From Methylobacillus methanolivorans (lineage in GTDB: Bacteria > Pseudomonadota > Gammaproteobacteria > Burkholderiales > Methylophilaceae), in contig NZ_JBIWXY010000001.1 in assembly GCF_044751345.1 (NCBI RefSeq), positions 1,240,001-1,304,000 on the forward strand: DNA of 64,000 bases, written 5' to 3'. Of this stretch, positions 25,486 to 35,197 are shown one piece after another. How positions within the stretch are numbered: position 1 is the stretch's first letter; every line of letters begins with the position of its first letter. A program made the position numbers and the translations under genes. The notes below the pieces were generated by a model. It made no database searches. It was given only the letters and a program-made list of their open reading frames with translations, and was not told the origin of the DNA.

Positions 25486-26508
25486 ATGCTAGATAAACGC
25501 GCTCAGATTCTGCTGAAAACCCTGATAGAACATTACATCAGTGATGGTCAACCTGTTGGCTCGCGCACCTTATCGTTGGCATCCGGGCTTGACCTTAGCC
25601 CCGCCTCCATCCGCAACATCATGTCAGATCTGGAAGAGCACGGCTTTATTGCCAGCCCCCATACATCTGCGGGGCGCATTCCCACCCAGCGTGGCTATCG
25701 CCTGTTCGTGGATACCCTGCTGACGGTACAACCATTACAGAATCAGGAAATCCGCAAGCTTGAGCATGTGTTATCGTCTCCCGACCCGCAGGAGCTAATC
25801 AACTCCGCAGCAGAGCTATTATCCAGCCTGACAGATTTCGCAGGCCTGGTGATGATCCCCAAGCGCCAAGGCATCGCATTCCGTCACCTGGAGTTCTTGC
25901 CCCTGTCGGAAAAACGCATCCTGCTCATTATCGTGACTACAGATGGTGCGGTGCAAAACCGCATTATCCTGGCCGACAAGCCTTACAGTGCAGCAGACCT
26001 GACCCAGGCCAGCAACTTCTTCAACCAGAACTATGCCGGCAACACCCTGGATGAGGTCAAACAAAAGCTGCATGAAGAGCTGAAACAGATGCAATCCGAC
26101 ATGACTCGCCTGATGGCGGCCGCTTTGGAGGCCAGCAGCAAGACCGCGGACAACAACAAAGATGGCGTGGTGATTGCCGGAGAGCGCAACTTGCTGAATG
26201 TGCAAGACTTATCCACCAACGTCAGCTCCTTGCGCAAGCTATTCGATATGTTCGAGCGCCGTACCTCGCTGATGCAGCTCCTGGATCATAGCCAGAAGGC
26301 CAATGGCGTACAGATATTCATCGGTGGTGAATCAGGTTACCTGCCACTGGATGAATGCAGCATGGTCACCGCGCCTTATGAAACGAATGGGCAAACCATA
26401 GGCACCCTGGGCGTCATTGGCCCTACCCGCATGGCCTACGAGCGCGTCATCCCGATTGTGGACATTACGGCGAAACTACTTTCCAACGCGTTGTCCAATA
26501 ACCATTGA
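25486..26508 (+). CDS. hrcA: Heat-inducible transcription repressor HrcA
   Basis: Repressor that binds CIRCE operators (TTAGCACTC-N9-GAGTGCTAA) at chaperone genes in bacteria that use it. The 340-residue protein has an N-terminal winged helix (PVGSRTLSLASGLDLSPASIRNIMSDLEEHG and AGRIPTQRGYRLFVD) and a C-terminal dimerisation domain with GGESGYLPLDECSMV. No CIRCE was found near hrcA, grpE or dnaK in this window, so its targets (groESL by analogy) would be elsewhere. It is far from dnaK, unlike in Gram-positive operons. Confidence 0.94.
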   Translation: MLDKRAQILLKTLIEHYISDGQPVGSRTLSLASGLDLSPASIRNIMSDLEEHGFIASPHTSAGRIPTQRGYRLFVDTLLTVQPLQNQEIRKLEHVLSSPDPQELINSAAELLSSLTDFAGLVMIPKRQGIAFRHLEFLPLSEKRILLIIVTTDGAVQNRIILADKPYSAADLTQASNFFNQNYAGNTLDEVKQKLHEELKQMQSDMTRLMAAALEASSKTADNNKDGVVIAGERNLLNVQDLSTNVSSLRKLFDMFERRTSLMQLLDHSQKANGVQIFIGGESGYLPLDECSMVTAPYETNGQTIGTLGVIGPTRMAYERVIPIVDITAKLLSNALSNNH

Positions 26509-26514
26509 GCATCA

Positions 26515-26544
26515 GGCAGGCAGCATCAATGTATGCAGCCTGCC
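26515..26544 (+). terminator. Hairpin after hrcA
   Basis: GGCAGGCAGCAT pairs with ATGCAGCCTGCC with one mismatch around a six-base loop, 7 bases after the hrcA stop. It lacks a T tract, so it may be only a weak or Rho-assisted stop before hemH. Confidence 0.4.
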
Positions 26545-26587
26545 TCGCCAGCTTATTGCAAGTGGCGACCAACCTTAAGGAACATGC

Positions 26588-27622
26588 ATGTCTTTTTACT
26601 TAAAAGAGCCTCAGATTCACGCGCAAGAACCAGAACGTACCGGCATACTGGTGATGAACCTGGGCACGCCCGAAGCACCAACAGCCAAAGCTTTGCGCCC
26701 TTATTTACGCCAGTTTCTCAGTGACCGACGCGTCATCGAAATTCCGCGCTTGATTTGGTGGTTTATCCTCAACGGCTTCATCCTGACCTTGCGCCCGCGC
26801 CAATCAGCACATAAATATGCCAGTATCTGGGATAAAGAAGGCTCACCCCTGATGGTCAACAGCCAGAAACAAGCAAGATTATTGACTGGCTACCTGCACG
26901 AAGCGATTGCTTCGCCCTATGCGGTTGAGCTGGGCATGCGTTATGGCCAGCCTTCCGTACAATCGGCCATCGAAAAACTGAAAGCTCAGAACTGCAACCG
27001 CATCTTGCTGTTCCCGCTTTATCCGCAATATGCCGCCAGCAGTAGTGCCTCCGCGATTGATGAGGCCATGCGGGTGTTGATGCGCACGCGCAACATGCCG
27101 GAAATACGCACCATACGCGACTATCACACCCACCCTGCCTATATCCAGGCGGTGGCAGAAAGTATCCGGCTGTATTGGCAACAACACGGCAAGCCGGAAA
27201 AACTCGTCATGAGTTTTCATGGCGTGCCACGCCGCACTTATGACTTGGGCGACCCTTATTACGATCAATGCCAGGTCAGCGGAAAGTTGATCGCCCAGGC
27301 GCTGGAGCTCTCGGAAGATCAATACCTGATTGCCTTCCAGTCACGCTTTGGTGCGGCCGAGTGGCTACAGCCTTATTTCGCCCCCTCTATTGAGGCGCTG
27401 GGCAAACAAAAACTGGGCCGCGTCGATGTCGTCTGCCCAGGCTTTTCCAGTGATTGCCTGGAAACTCTGGAGGAAATCGCCATGGAAGGCAAAACCCTGT
27501 TTCTCGAAGCTGGCGGTGGCGAATATCACTACATACCAGCGCTCAACGATAGGGATACCTGGATCAAGGCCATGCGCGAAATCGCGCTGGACAACCTGCC
27601 AGGCTGGGTAACGCTACGTTAA
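26588..27622 (+). CDS. hemH: Ferrochelatase
   Basis: Inserts ferrous iron into protoporphyrin IX, the last step of protoheme synthesis. The 344-residue protein carries GILVMNLGTPEAP at the N-terminus, the active-site MSFHGVPRRT and the later CPGFSSDCLETLEEI with the conserved glutamates. The GGGEYHYIPALND end is typical of the proteobacterial form. An AAGGA lies eight bases before the ATG. Confidence 0.96.
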   Translation: MSFYLKEPQIHAQEPERTGILVMNLGTPEAPTAKALRPYLRQFLSDRRVIEIPRLIWWFILNGFILTLRPRQSAHKYASIWDKEGSPLMVNSQKQARLLTGYLHEAIASPYAVELGMRYGQPSVQSAIEKLKAQNCNRILLFPLYPQYAASSSASAIDEAMRVLMRTRNMPEIRTIRDYHTHPAYIQAVAESIRLYWQQHGKPEKLVMSFHGVPRRTYDLGDPYYDQCQVSGKLIAQALELSEDQYLIAFQSRFGAAEWLQPYFAPSIEALGKQKLGRVDVVCPGFSSDCLETLEEIAMEGKTLFLEAGGGEYHYIPALNDRDTWIKAMREIALDNLPGWVTLR

Positions 27623-27658
27623 TCTTCGTTAAAGCGCGGCCAAGAATGAATTGGCTTT

Positions 27659-27667
27659 TGTTATACT
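27659..27667 (+). promoter_or_regulatory. Possible extended -10 promoter of hldD
   Basis: TG-T-TATACT, 29 bases before the hldD start. No good -35 element is evident, which extended -10 promoters can tolerate. Confidence 0.4.
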
Positions 27668-27696
27668 CTCGGATTCGCTAGAAACGGATTTAAACC

Positions 27697-28677
27697 ATGA
27701 TAGTCATTACTGGCGGCGCAGGCATGATAGGTAGCATGATGGCCTGGCATCTCAATACCGTGCTGCAACGCGACGATATTGTGATCGTGGATCGCCTCGC
27801 GCACCCTGAACAATGGCAAAACCTTTGCCACCGCCGTTATGCCAACTATCTGGACAAGGACGAGCTATTCAACTGGCTCCCCAAGATCGGCAAAGTAGAC
27901 GCCATCATCCATATGGGCGCGATCAGCGCCACCACTGAGCGCGATTTCAACAAACTGGTACAGGAGAACATCCGTTACAGCCAATTGCTGTGGAGCTGGT
28001 GTGCCGAAAATGAAGTGCCCTTCCTGTACGCCAGCTCTGCGGCCACTTATGGTGGTGGTGAATTTGGCTACGATGACGAAGAATCTGCTATCGACCAGTT
28101 ACGCCCGCTGAATGGTTACGGCTACTCCAAGCAGTTTTTCGACCAATGGGCACTACGCCAATGCAGTGATGGCTTGGCAACACCGCCGCAATGGTGTGGC
28201 TTCAAATTCTTCAACGTCTACGGCCCCAACGAATATCACAAGGAACGCATGGCCAGCGTTGCTTTCCATACCTTCAACCAGTTCCGCGAGCAAGGTCACG
28301 TCAAGCTGTTCAAGAGCCACAAGCCTGGCTTCGAGGATGGCATGCAGTTACGCGACTTCGTTTACGTCAAGGATGCAGTCGCCGTGATGGCACACTTCCT
28401 GGATCAACCGCAGCACTCCGGCTTATTCAACATCGGTACTGGCGCAGCGCGTGCTTTCAAGGATCTGGCGACGGCAGTTATGACTAGCATGGGCCGCGAA
28501 GCCAATATTGAATACATTGATATGCCGCAAGACCTGATGGGCAAGTATCAGTATTTCACTGAGGCTAATATCAGCAAGCTACGCAACGCAGGCTATACCA
28601 CGCCGTTCCACACCCTGGAGCAAGGTGTGCAGGATTATGTCCAGCAATACCTGCTGCAAGCAGACCCTTATTGCTGA
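27697..28677 (+). CDS. hldD: ADP-L-glycero-D-manno-heptose 6-epimerase
   Basis: Last step in making the activated heptose of the LPS inner core. The 326-residue short-chain dehydrogenase-like protein has an NADP-binding GGAGMIGS at residue 6, a YSKQFFDQW catalytic Tyr/Lys pair, KFFNVYGPNEYHK, and the family segment DGMQLRDFVYVKD. It is first in a run with gmhA and hldE, so all ADP-heptose synthesis steps except GmhB are encoded together. Confidence 0.95.
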   Translation: MIVITGGAGMIGSMMAWHLNTVLQRDDIVIVDRLAHPEQWQNLCHRRYANYLDKDELFNWLPKIGKVDAIIHMGAISATTERDFNKLVQENIRYSQLLWSWCAENEVPFLYASSAATYGGGEFGYDDEESAIDQLRPLNGYGYSKQFFDQWALRQCSDGLATPPQWCGFKFFNVYGPNEYHKERMASVAFHTFNQFREQGHVKLFKSHKPGFEDGMQLRDFVYVKDAVAVMAHFLDQPQHSGLFNIGTGAARAFKDLATAVMTSMGREANIEYIDMPQDLMGKYQYFTEANISKLRNAGYTTPFHTLEQGVQDYVQQYLLQADPYC

Positions 28678-28695
28678 GCCTAGCAAGGAAATCTC

Positions 28696-29259
28696 ATGAC
28701 CGCTATTGATACCCTGAAACAAGCTTTTAACGAACACCAGGCCGTGATTACAGCGCTGGAACCCCTGCTACCGGAGATCGCCGCAGTTGCTGATGTCATG
28801 CGCAACTGCCTTGCCAATGGTGGCAAGATATTGCTGTTCGGCAACGGCGGTAGCGCGGCAGACAGCCAGCATATCGCCGCAGAAATTGTTGGCCGCTACA
28901 AGAAGGAACGGCGCGGCCTACCCGCCATCGCCTTGACCACGGATACTTCCATTCTCACCTCGGTTGGCAATGACTATGGCTTTGACTTCATTTTCTCGCG
29001 CCAGGTGGAAGCACTCTGCACGCCCGCCGATGTGGTCATTGGTTTCTCCACCTCTGGCAACAGCCGCAACGTGGTACTGGGCATAGAAAAAGCCCGCGAG
29101 ATTGGCGCGATCACGGTGGCCATGACTGGCGGCACTGGTGGCAAGCTGGCCAACCTGTGCGACCATGTCCTGACCATGCCCACCAGCGATACACCGCGCA
29201 TCCAGGAAGCCCATATTCTCATTGGTCACAGCCTGTGCGACCTGGTGGAAGCCGATTAA
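28696..29259 (+). CDS. gmhA: Sedoheptulose 7-phosphate isomerase
   Basis: First step of ADP-heptose synthesis: sedoheptulose 7-phosphate to heptose 7-phosphate. The 187-residue SIS-domain protein has LLFGNGGSAADSQHIAAE, the ISTSGNS-like FSTSGNSRNVV and EAHILIGHSLCDLVE, carrying the zinc/catalytic residues. The phylogenetically close DiaA is similar, but placement between hldD and hldE supports GmhA. AAGGAAATC precedes the start. Confidence 0.92.
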   Translation: MTAIDTLKQAFNEHQAVITALEPLLPEIAAVADVMRNCLANGGKILLFGNGGSAADSQHIAAEIVGRYKKERRGLPAIALTTDTSILTSVGNDYGFDFIFSRQVEALCTPADVVIGFSTSGNSRNVVLGIEKAREIGAITVAMTGGTGGKLANLCDHVLTMPTSDTPRIQEAHILIGHSLCDLVEAD

Positions 29260-29282
29260 CAGCCTACTGACGACGATCAACC

Positions 29283-30749
29283 ATGCGCGAGTCTTTCCTC
29301 AACACCATCCAGCAACGCTTTGGCCACGACCCGATATGGATACTGGTCATCGGCGACCTGATGCTAGACCGCTACCTGTTTGGCGATGTACAACGCATCT
29401 CACCAGAAGCACCTGTACCCGTGGTATTGCTCAAATCGCAAGATGAGCGGGCGGGCGGAGCGGCCAATGTCGCAGCCAATCTGCGTGGACTGGAGATCAG
29501 CACGCGGATCGCCGGAGTCGTGGGCGATGATCGCGAAGCCCACACCCTGCTGGGCCTCATGCAAGACATCGGCGTTGATACCCGGCATGTCTACCACAGC
29601 ACACGTAGGCCAACCATTACCAAGACGCGCATCCTCGGTGGACATCAGCAAATGATGCGCCTGGATCAGGAAGATGCTGCGGCATTTTCCAATGATGAGC
29701 ACTCTGCCCTACAAGTCATGATCAGCCAGGCTTTAGCTGACCGGCCCGCCGCCATCATCCTCTCCGACTACGCCAAAGGCATGCTCAGCGACGCGGTATG
29801 CCAGAATGTGATTGCCCAGGCACGGTCAGCCAGCATCCCGGTGCTGGTTGACCCTAAAGGCCGAGATTACAGCAAATATCAGGGTGCCACAGGGCTCACC
29901 CCCAATAAACGTGAAACCGCAGAAGCCTGTGATGTTGGCATGAATGATAACCAGGCTTTGCTTGCTGCGGCAGAACAGCTACGCACGCAGCTTAAGCTTG
30001 AATTTCTTGCCGTCACACGGGGCGAGGAAGGCATTACCGTGCTGAACGCCCAAGGCAGCACTCACTTAGCCGCAACTGCGCGTCAGGTCTATGACGTTTC
30101 CGGTGCAGGCGACACCGTCATCTCCACCTTGACCGCCGGCCTGGCCCACGGCCTGCCCTTGCACGATGCCATCGAGCTTGCCAATATCGCCGCTGGCATC
30201 GTGGTCGGCAAAGTAGGCACCGTGCCTATCAACAAGGCCGAGCTTGAGCATGAGCTGCAATCTCAGCAATCTGCCGCACAGGCAGACAAGGTCTGCACGC
30301 TGGAAAACCTATTGGCCCGCGTACAAGCCTGGCGCAATCGTGGCGAACGCATCGTCTTCACCAACGGTTGCTTCGACCTGCTCCACGCTGGGCACGTCAC
30401 CTATCTCGAAGCTGCGCACAATACGGGTAATCGACTGGTTCTGGGGCTCAATACCGATCGCTCAGTAAGCGCCCTTAAAGGCCCCACCCGCCCAGTGATC
30501 CATGAGCAAGACCGGGCGCGCGTCCTCGCCGCACTGGAATCTGTCGATGCCGTTATCCTGTTTGATGAGGATACCCCGATCGAACTGATCAAAGCCGTAC
30601 GCCCCGACATCATCGTCAAGGGCAGCGACTATACCGAGGACCAAGTCGTTGGCGGTACGGAAGTTAAATCCTGGGGCGGCAAAGTCGCACTGATTGATGT
30701 CGTACCTGGTCGCAGTACCAGCAACATCATCCAAAAACTCGCCTCCTGA
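29283..30749 (+). CDS. hldE: Bifunctional heptose 7-phosphate kinase / heptose 1-phosphate adenylyltransferase
   Basis: Makes heptose 1,7-bisphosphate and later ADP-heptose. Of 488 residues, the first about 320 form a PfkB-type kinase with AGGAANVAANL, LTPNKRE and the anion hole DVSGAGDTV. The C-terminal third is a nucleotidyltransferase starting FTNGCFDLLHAGHVTYL, with the HxGH motif. Both activities are fused as in E. coli HldE. It ends three bases before waaF. Confidence 0.96.
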   Translation: MRESFLNTIQQRFGHDPIWILVIGDLMLDRYLFGDVQRISPEAPVPVVLLKSQDERAGGAANVAANLRGLEISTRIAGVVGDDREAHTLLGLMQDIGVDTRHVYHSTRRPTITKTRILGGHQQMMRLDQEDAAAFSNDEHSALQVMISQALADRPAAIILSDYAKGMLSDAVCQNVIAQARSASIPVLVDPKGRDYSKYQGATGLTPNKRETAEACDVGMNDNQALLAAAEQLRTQLKLEFLAVTRGEEGITVLNAQGSTHLAATARQVYDVSGAGDTVISTLTAGLAHGLPLHDAIELANIAAGIVVGKVGTVPINKAELEHELQSQQSAAQADKVCTLENLLARVQAWRNRGERIVFTNGCFDLLHAGHVTYLEAAHNTGNRLVLGLNTDRSVSALKGPTRPVIHEQDRARVLAALESVDAVILFDEDTPIELIKAVRPDIIVKGSDYTEDQVVGGTEVKSWGGKVALIDVVPGRSTSNIIQKLAS

Positions 30750-30752
30750 AGC

Positions 30753-31781
30753 ATGACACTGCATACCGCTGAAAAAATCCTGGTGATGGGCCCCTCGTGG
30801 GTAGGCGACATGGTGCTGGCACAAAGCCTGTTCAAAACCCTCAAACAACACAAACCCGACTGCACCATTGACGTAGCAGCCCCCGCCTGGACCTTACCCT
30901 TGCTGGAGCGTATGCCGGAAGTAAATGAGGCCATCGCACTACCTTTCAAGCACGGTCAATTAGCCTTGAAAGAGCGCATCCGCTTTGGCCGTAGCCTGAA
31001 AGATCGGCACTATACCCAATCCATCATGCTCACCAACTCGCTGAAATCAGCAATCCTCCCCGCCGCCAGCGGTATCAGCCGTCGCACCGGCTTTCTGGGT
31101 GAAATGCGCTATGGCCTGCTTAACGACATCCGGCCATTGGATAAAATCCAATTACCTCGCACGGTGGATCGCTTTGTCGCTCTCGGTGTTGATGCCCAAA
31201 GCAGTATGCCCGACCACATTCCCAACCCCAGCCTGGTTGCCAGCCGAGATAATGCCCTTGCCAGCCTGGAAAAACTCGGCATAGCAGCACCGCAAGCCCC
31301 TGTATTGGGGCTTTGCCCAGGTGCAGAATATGGCGAGGCCAAACGCTGGCCGCTGGAACATTATGCCGAAGTTGCCCGCACTGCCCATGCCCATGGCTGG
31401 CAGATCTGGCTGTTCGGCTCAGACAAGGATGTTCCCTATACTGCTGAGATCAATCGCCTGAGCTATCAGGTATGCGAAGACTTTGGCGGCAAAACCAAAC
31501 TAGGCGATGCCATTGACCTCATGTCGCTATGCGACGCGATTGTCAGCAATGATTCAGGCCTCATGCATGTGGCGGCGGCCCTGGATAAAAAACTCATCGC
31601 CATTTACGGCTCTTCTGACCCACACCATACACCGCCCATGAGCAGCAAAGCGGTCATTGAATACCTGGGACTGGAATGCAGCCCCTGCTTTCAGCGGGAA
31701 TGCCCACTGGGACATTTGAATTGCTTGAAGCAAATTCAGCCGACAACCGTTATCAATCGACTTTTACCCCCCCGTTCATGA
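30753..31781 (+). CDS. waaF: LPS heptosyltransferase II
   Basis: GT9 enzyme that adds the second heptose to the LPS inner core, using ADP-heptose. The 342-residue protein has the N-terminal MGPSWVGDMVLAQSLF, typical of WaaF. The C-terminal donor site is LCPGAEYGEAKRWP and SNDSGLMHVAAALDKKLIAIYGSSDP. It is cotranscribed with hldE and followed four bases later by a GT4 gene. Confidence 0.94.
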   Translation: MTLHTAEKILVMGPSWVGDMVLAQSLFKTLKQHKPDCTIDVAAPAWTLPLLERMPEVNEAIALPFKHGQLALKERIRFGRSLKDRHYTQSIMLTNSLKSAILPAASGISRRTGFLGEMRYGLLNDIRPLDKIQLPRTVDRFVALGVDAQSSMPDHIPNPSLVASRDNALASLEKLGIAAPQAPVLGLCPGAEYGEAKRWPLEHYAEVARTAHAHGWQIWLFGSDKDVPYTAEINRLSYQVCEDFGGKTKLGDAIDLMSLCDAIVSNDSGLMHVAAALDKKLIAIYGSSDPHHTPPMSSKAVIEYLGLECSPCFQRECPLGHLNCLKQIQPTTVINRLLPPRS

Positions 31782-31784
31782 ACA

Positions 31785-32933
31785 ATGAAGCAGCGAATCA
31801 AAGTCTTACAATTACATCCTGATTACAACGTCAAAACCAATGACGTTTCTGATCTTGGTGAGCAAATCGTCAAGGGCTTGCCTAGAGATCAGTTTGAGGT
31901 AACCTGCGCCTACCTTTCCGGGAAACCAACAGCATCGCAGCCGCATAGCATTGCCGAGCATGTGCATTATTTTGATATCCCTGATACCAAAATGCGCGGC
32001 CTCAGGCTGCAAGCACTATGGCAACTGTATCGATTTTGCAAAACCAATCAGTTTGATGTCGTCATCTGCAACAGATTCAAAGTTGTCAGCATGTTGCTGC
32101 AACTGAATAAAATACTGCGCATTCCCTTATGCATTGGCATATCGCATGTGTTGAACGAATATCACCGCCCATATCGCAGATTCCAGGTGAAACTTTTTGC
32201 CGATAGGCATTGGCATTTCGTCGGTGTTTCCGATGCGGTAAAGGATAGCTTGATTGGCTACCAAAGCGGGTTCACTCCCCTTAATACGCATGCAATCCCC
32301 AATGCCATTGATATTGCCAAATCAGAAGCATCCCAACTACCTCAGGAACAAGCTAGAGCAGCCCTTGGATTGCCCAATGGAAACCGCATCATAGGTGCGA
32401 TTGGTCAACTCTTTGCCCGTAAAGGCCACCGCTTCCTGATTGCCGCACTCGCCAAGATTCAGCATCAATTCCCCGATGCTCACATCGGCATTATTGGTAA
32501 AGGATCAGAAGAGCAAAACCTGAGAGCCCAGATTGCCAGCCTGGGCTTGGAAGACAAGGTACATTTGTTGGGGTTCAGAGCCAATGCCCTGCAATATGTC
32601 CGTGCCTTTGACATCTGGGCAATGCCATCACTGAAAGAAGGGCTGCCATTAGCATTGATGGAAGGAATAAGCGGTCATTTACCCGTCATTGCCTCAGATA
32701 TTCCTGAAATGCGTGATGTCATCCTCGGTGCAGGCGGTCTCGCCACCCCACCAGAAGACATCGAAAGCTTAAGTCAAGCCCTCACTGAATATCTAAGCCT
32801 AGATGCACAACAATTAAAGATCAAAGGCGAGCAGGCCTTTCATTATCTAGCCAGCCAACACAGCATTGAAGCATACCGCGAACAATATCGTTCCCTGATA
32901 GAGAAACAACTTAAGGAAACCACATCACAATGA
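31785..32933 (+). CDS. GT4-family glycosyltransferase, LPS core
   Basis: GT-B transferase of 382 residues. The C-terminal half has IGQLFARKGHRFLI, IGIIGKGSEEQNL and MPSLKEGLPLALMEGISGHLPVI, the GT4 donor-binding and EX7E-type segments. Its acceptor is presumably LPS core because it lies between waaF and the ligase, overlapping the latter by four bases (ATGA). Codon use is visibly more AT-rich than in waaF, as is common for outer-core genes. Confidence 0.8.
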   Translation: MKQRIKVLQLHPDYNVKTNDVSDLGEQIVKGLPRDQFEVTCAYLSGKPTASQPHSIAEHVHYFDIPDTKMRGLRLQALWQLYRFCKTNQFDVVICNRFKVVSMLLQLNKILRIPLCIGISHVLNEYHRPYRRFQVKLFADRHWHFVGVSDAVKDSLIGYQSGFTPLNTHAIPNAIDIAKSEASQLPQEQARAALGLPNGNRIIGAIGQLFARKGHRFLIAALAKIQHQFPDAHIGIIGKGSEEQNLRAQIASLGLEDKVHLLGFRANALQYVRAFDIWAMPSLKEGLPLALMEGISGHLPVIASDIPEMRDVILGAGGLATPPEDIESLSQALTEYLSLDAQQLKIKGEQAFHYLASQHSIEAYREQYRSLIEKQLKETTSQ

Positions 32934-34126
32934 GCCTCATCAATTTCCTGCGTAGCCCGACCTTTGCGCTATATGCCGTTGGCACATGGATGGTGAGCTT
33001 TTTGGTCATTAGTGGATCACAAGCTCATAACAATTTCAGCTATCTGGTTTTGCTTATTCCTACACTGATTTCCTTACGCTTTGAAGAGATCAAGTCCTTT
33101 TTCCAGAATCGACTAGCCCAAGGTTTACTGCTCGTGATCTTGAGCTTGATATTAGCCGCCGCGCTGGGTGATGGAGACCCTTGGAGACAAGTCAAATTCG
33201 GCCTTATTGTCATCCTGTTTTTTATTGCAGTTGCACGCTTGCCAATGATCTCAAATACTGCAGTTTATCGAGCTGCCTGGATATTTCTTGGCCTGCTATG
33301 CCTATATGTCAGCGGCAATGCCATTTGGCAATATTCACAAGGCTATTGGCAGCTTGGCGTACGCTTAAACGATATGCACGCCAAGCTTGAAAATGTGATT
33401 TATGTGACCAATACCATGGGAGGAATGATGGCCATCATCACCCTGTTAGGTATAGAGCAGAAGAAATTCCGTGAAGTGTTGGTCGCACATGCACTCGTAT
33501 TGTTCTTTGGCCTAGTGCTGCTCCAGACACGCAGCATCATTGGTATCTGGGCATTAACTGTACTCATGACGTATATCGCGCTCTACAAGCACCAATTGCG
33601 CAATATCAAAGTCATCAGCACAATGGCCGTCGCTGCAATACTCCTGACGTCGGGCATTGCCTATCTATTATTTTTTACCTCAATTGGGGAAAGCTTACTG
33701 GCGCGTAACTTCTATCGACCAGAGATATGGGCAGGCTATATTGCAGAAACCGTACGATGCGGTATCACATTTGGTTGTGGTCCCGAACACGACTTCCAGT
33801 ATGTCTCGCACGATGGTTTTACGATGGTGCATCCACACAGTGTATTCGTCACTCAGTTCTATAAAGCGGGGCTGGTTGGTTTCATTCCACTCATCGCACT
33901 GACCATCCTGGCTGCTGTACAAGGATACAAGGCGAGGTCGTGGGCCGGATGGTATTTTATTGTCGGTGCCTTGGGTGTTTGTTTTGATGGTAGCAGCTTG
34001 GTACACAGCCCAAGTCAACGCTGGCTGGTTTTTCACCTGCCACTGGCGTTGTTGATTGCACAACAACTGCATCAACATGCCCCTGCATTATTCAAAGGCA
34101 ATAAGCAAGCTACACGACCTAACTAA
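32930..34126 (+). CDS. waaL: O-antigen ligase-like protein (WaaL type)
   Basis: Polytopic membrane protein of 398 residues with about ten to twelve hydrophobic segments and a central periplasmic loop region around EIWAGYIAETVRCGITFGCGPEHD. This fits the Wzy_C/O-antigen ligase superfamily. WaaL joins lipid-linked O antigen to the core at the periplasmic face. Position after a core GT supports ligase over polymerase, but the two are hard to separate by sequence. It ends 18 bases from a convergent glycosyltransferase gene. Confidence 0.75.
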   Translation: MSLINFLRSPTFALYAVGTWMVSFLVISGSQAHNNFSYLVLLIPTLISLRFEEIKSFFQNRLAQGLLLVILSLILAAALGDGDPWRQVKFGLIVILFFIAVARLPMISNTAVYRAAWIFLGLLCLYVSGNAIWQYSQGYWQLGVRLNDMHAKLENVIYVTNTMGGMMAIITLLGIEQKKFREVLVAHALVLFFGLVLLQTRSIIGIWALTVLMTYIALYKHQLRNIKVISTMAVAAILLTSGIAYLLFFTSIGESLLARNFYRPEIWAGYIAETVRCGITFGCGPEHDFQYVSHDGFTMVHPHSVFVTQFYKAGLVGFIPLIALTILAAVQGYKARSWAGWYFIVGALGVCFDGSSLVHSPSQRWLVFHLPLALLIAQQLHQHAPALFKGNKQATRPN

Positions 34127-34144
34127 AGTGACACTTGGCACTCA

Positions 34145-35197
34145 TCAGCGCATGGATTGCAGCATCTCCTGCGCCCTGGCCTCCCAGGTAAAACGCTTGA
34201 GATAAGCGGCATGCCCTTGTTGGGCGATTGCCATACGCTTCTCTGGGTTGGCTAAATAAAAACGTACCTTTTCCTGTAACTCCTGGGGGCCATTGAAAGT
34301 TTCAATTTCCTCCCCAGGCTTAAAGAGCTCAGCGACTTCATCACAATAATCCGTGATCAAGAAGCAGCCTGCTGCCAGCGCCTCGAAAATTCTCAGATTC
34401 ACGCCAGTACCAGCCGCATAATAAGGGCCACGTGTGACATTCAGGACAATCTTCGAGCTAGTCAGTAATTGGTGTAAATCAGCCCCCCAAACTGGATGAT
34501 CATCCACGCGCTTGATCAACCCTGGCGACATCAAGGGAAAATTGCGTTTCCATCGATTCCCAAAAATGGAAAGGTGGTCACGTATGCTTTCCAGGACAAA
34601 AATCCTGCGCAAATCCCCACTACCAACGAATAACACGTCGTGTTGCTTGTCAGCATCAGAACCACTCGGTGCCGCGATAAAATTTGCTCCAAATGGCACA
34701 AAACTGGCATCCAGTTGCCTAGTATCCTTGAAGAAATCAGCCGTCACCTTGGAACATGAGAATATTTTTTTGTAAATTGGCAGCTCTTGCTCCAGAAAGA
34801 AAATAAACTCACGACGCTTGGTGTATAGGTTACAGCTATCCGTATCATACAAATACAAATCGACCTGATGCTGTTGAGCCAAAGCCTTTAGCGCAGCTGG
34901 GGTAATGAATTTATAGATAAAGCCCACCACCAAGATGGCATCAGGCCGTGCTTGCTTGATCAATGCCGTGATAGCCGCAAGATTGCCTTTCGGCAGATGA
35001 AAAAACGCATCCCCGCTGCTGTCCTTGGCTCGATTCACTACCTTCGTTAGCGCCGATTTCAAGCCATAGAATGGGATCTTCGGCATGCTCAACAGATTGT
35101 AATATGCGGTTTCAATGCCGATATGGCCGAAAGCCTGCGCTAACTCCTCGCCCAGTGGTACGCCAGAGATACCATCCAATATCAACAATTTTTTCAT
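34145..35197 (-). CDS. CgeB-like glycosyltransferase
   Basis: A 350-residue protein resembling the CgeB/Glyco_trans_1_2 group. It has an N-terminal domain with ILDGISGVPLGEELAQAFGHIG and DLYLYDTDSCN. The C-terminal part is HDVLFVGSGDLRR, LNVTRGPYYAAGTGVNLRIFEALAAGCFLITD and EKVRFYLANPEKRMAIAQQGH. Sugar and acceptor are unknown; outer-core LPS is inferred from the neighbours. It starts within the stop of the upstream GT9 gene (ATGA overlap). Confidence 0.72.
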   Translation of the reverse strand: MKKLLILDGISGVPLGEELAQAFGHIGIETAYYNLLSMPKIPFYGLKSALTKVVNRAKDSSGDAFFHLPKGNLAAITALIKQARPDAILVVGFIYKFITPAALKALAQQHQVDLYLYDTDSCNLYTKRREFIFFLEQELPIYKKIFSCSKVTADFFKDTRQLDASFVPFGANFIAAPSGSDADKQHDVLFVGSGDLRRIFVLESIRDHLSIFGNRWKRNFPLMSPGLIKRVDDHPVWGADLHQLLTSSKIVLNVTRGPYYAAGTGVNLRIFEALAAGCFLITDYCDEVAELFKPGEEIETFNGPQELQEKVRFYLANPEKRMAIAQQGHAAYLKRFTWEARAQEMLQSMR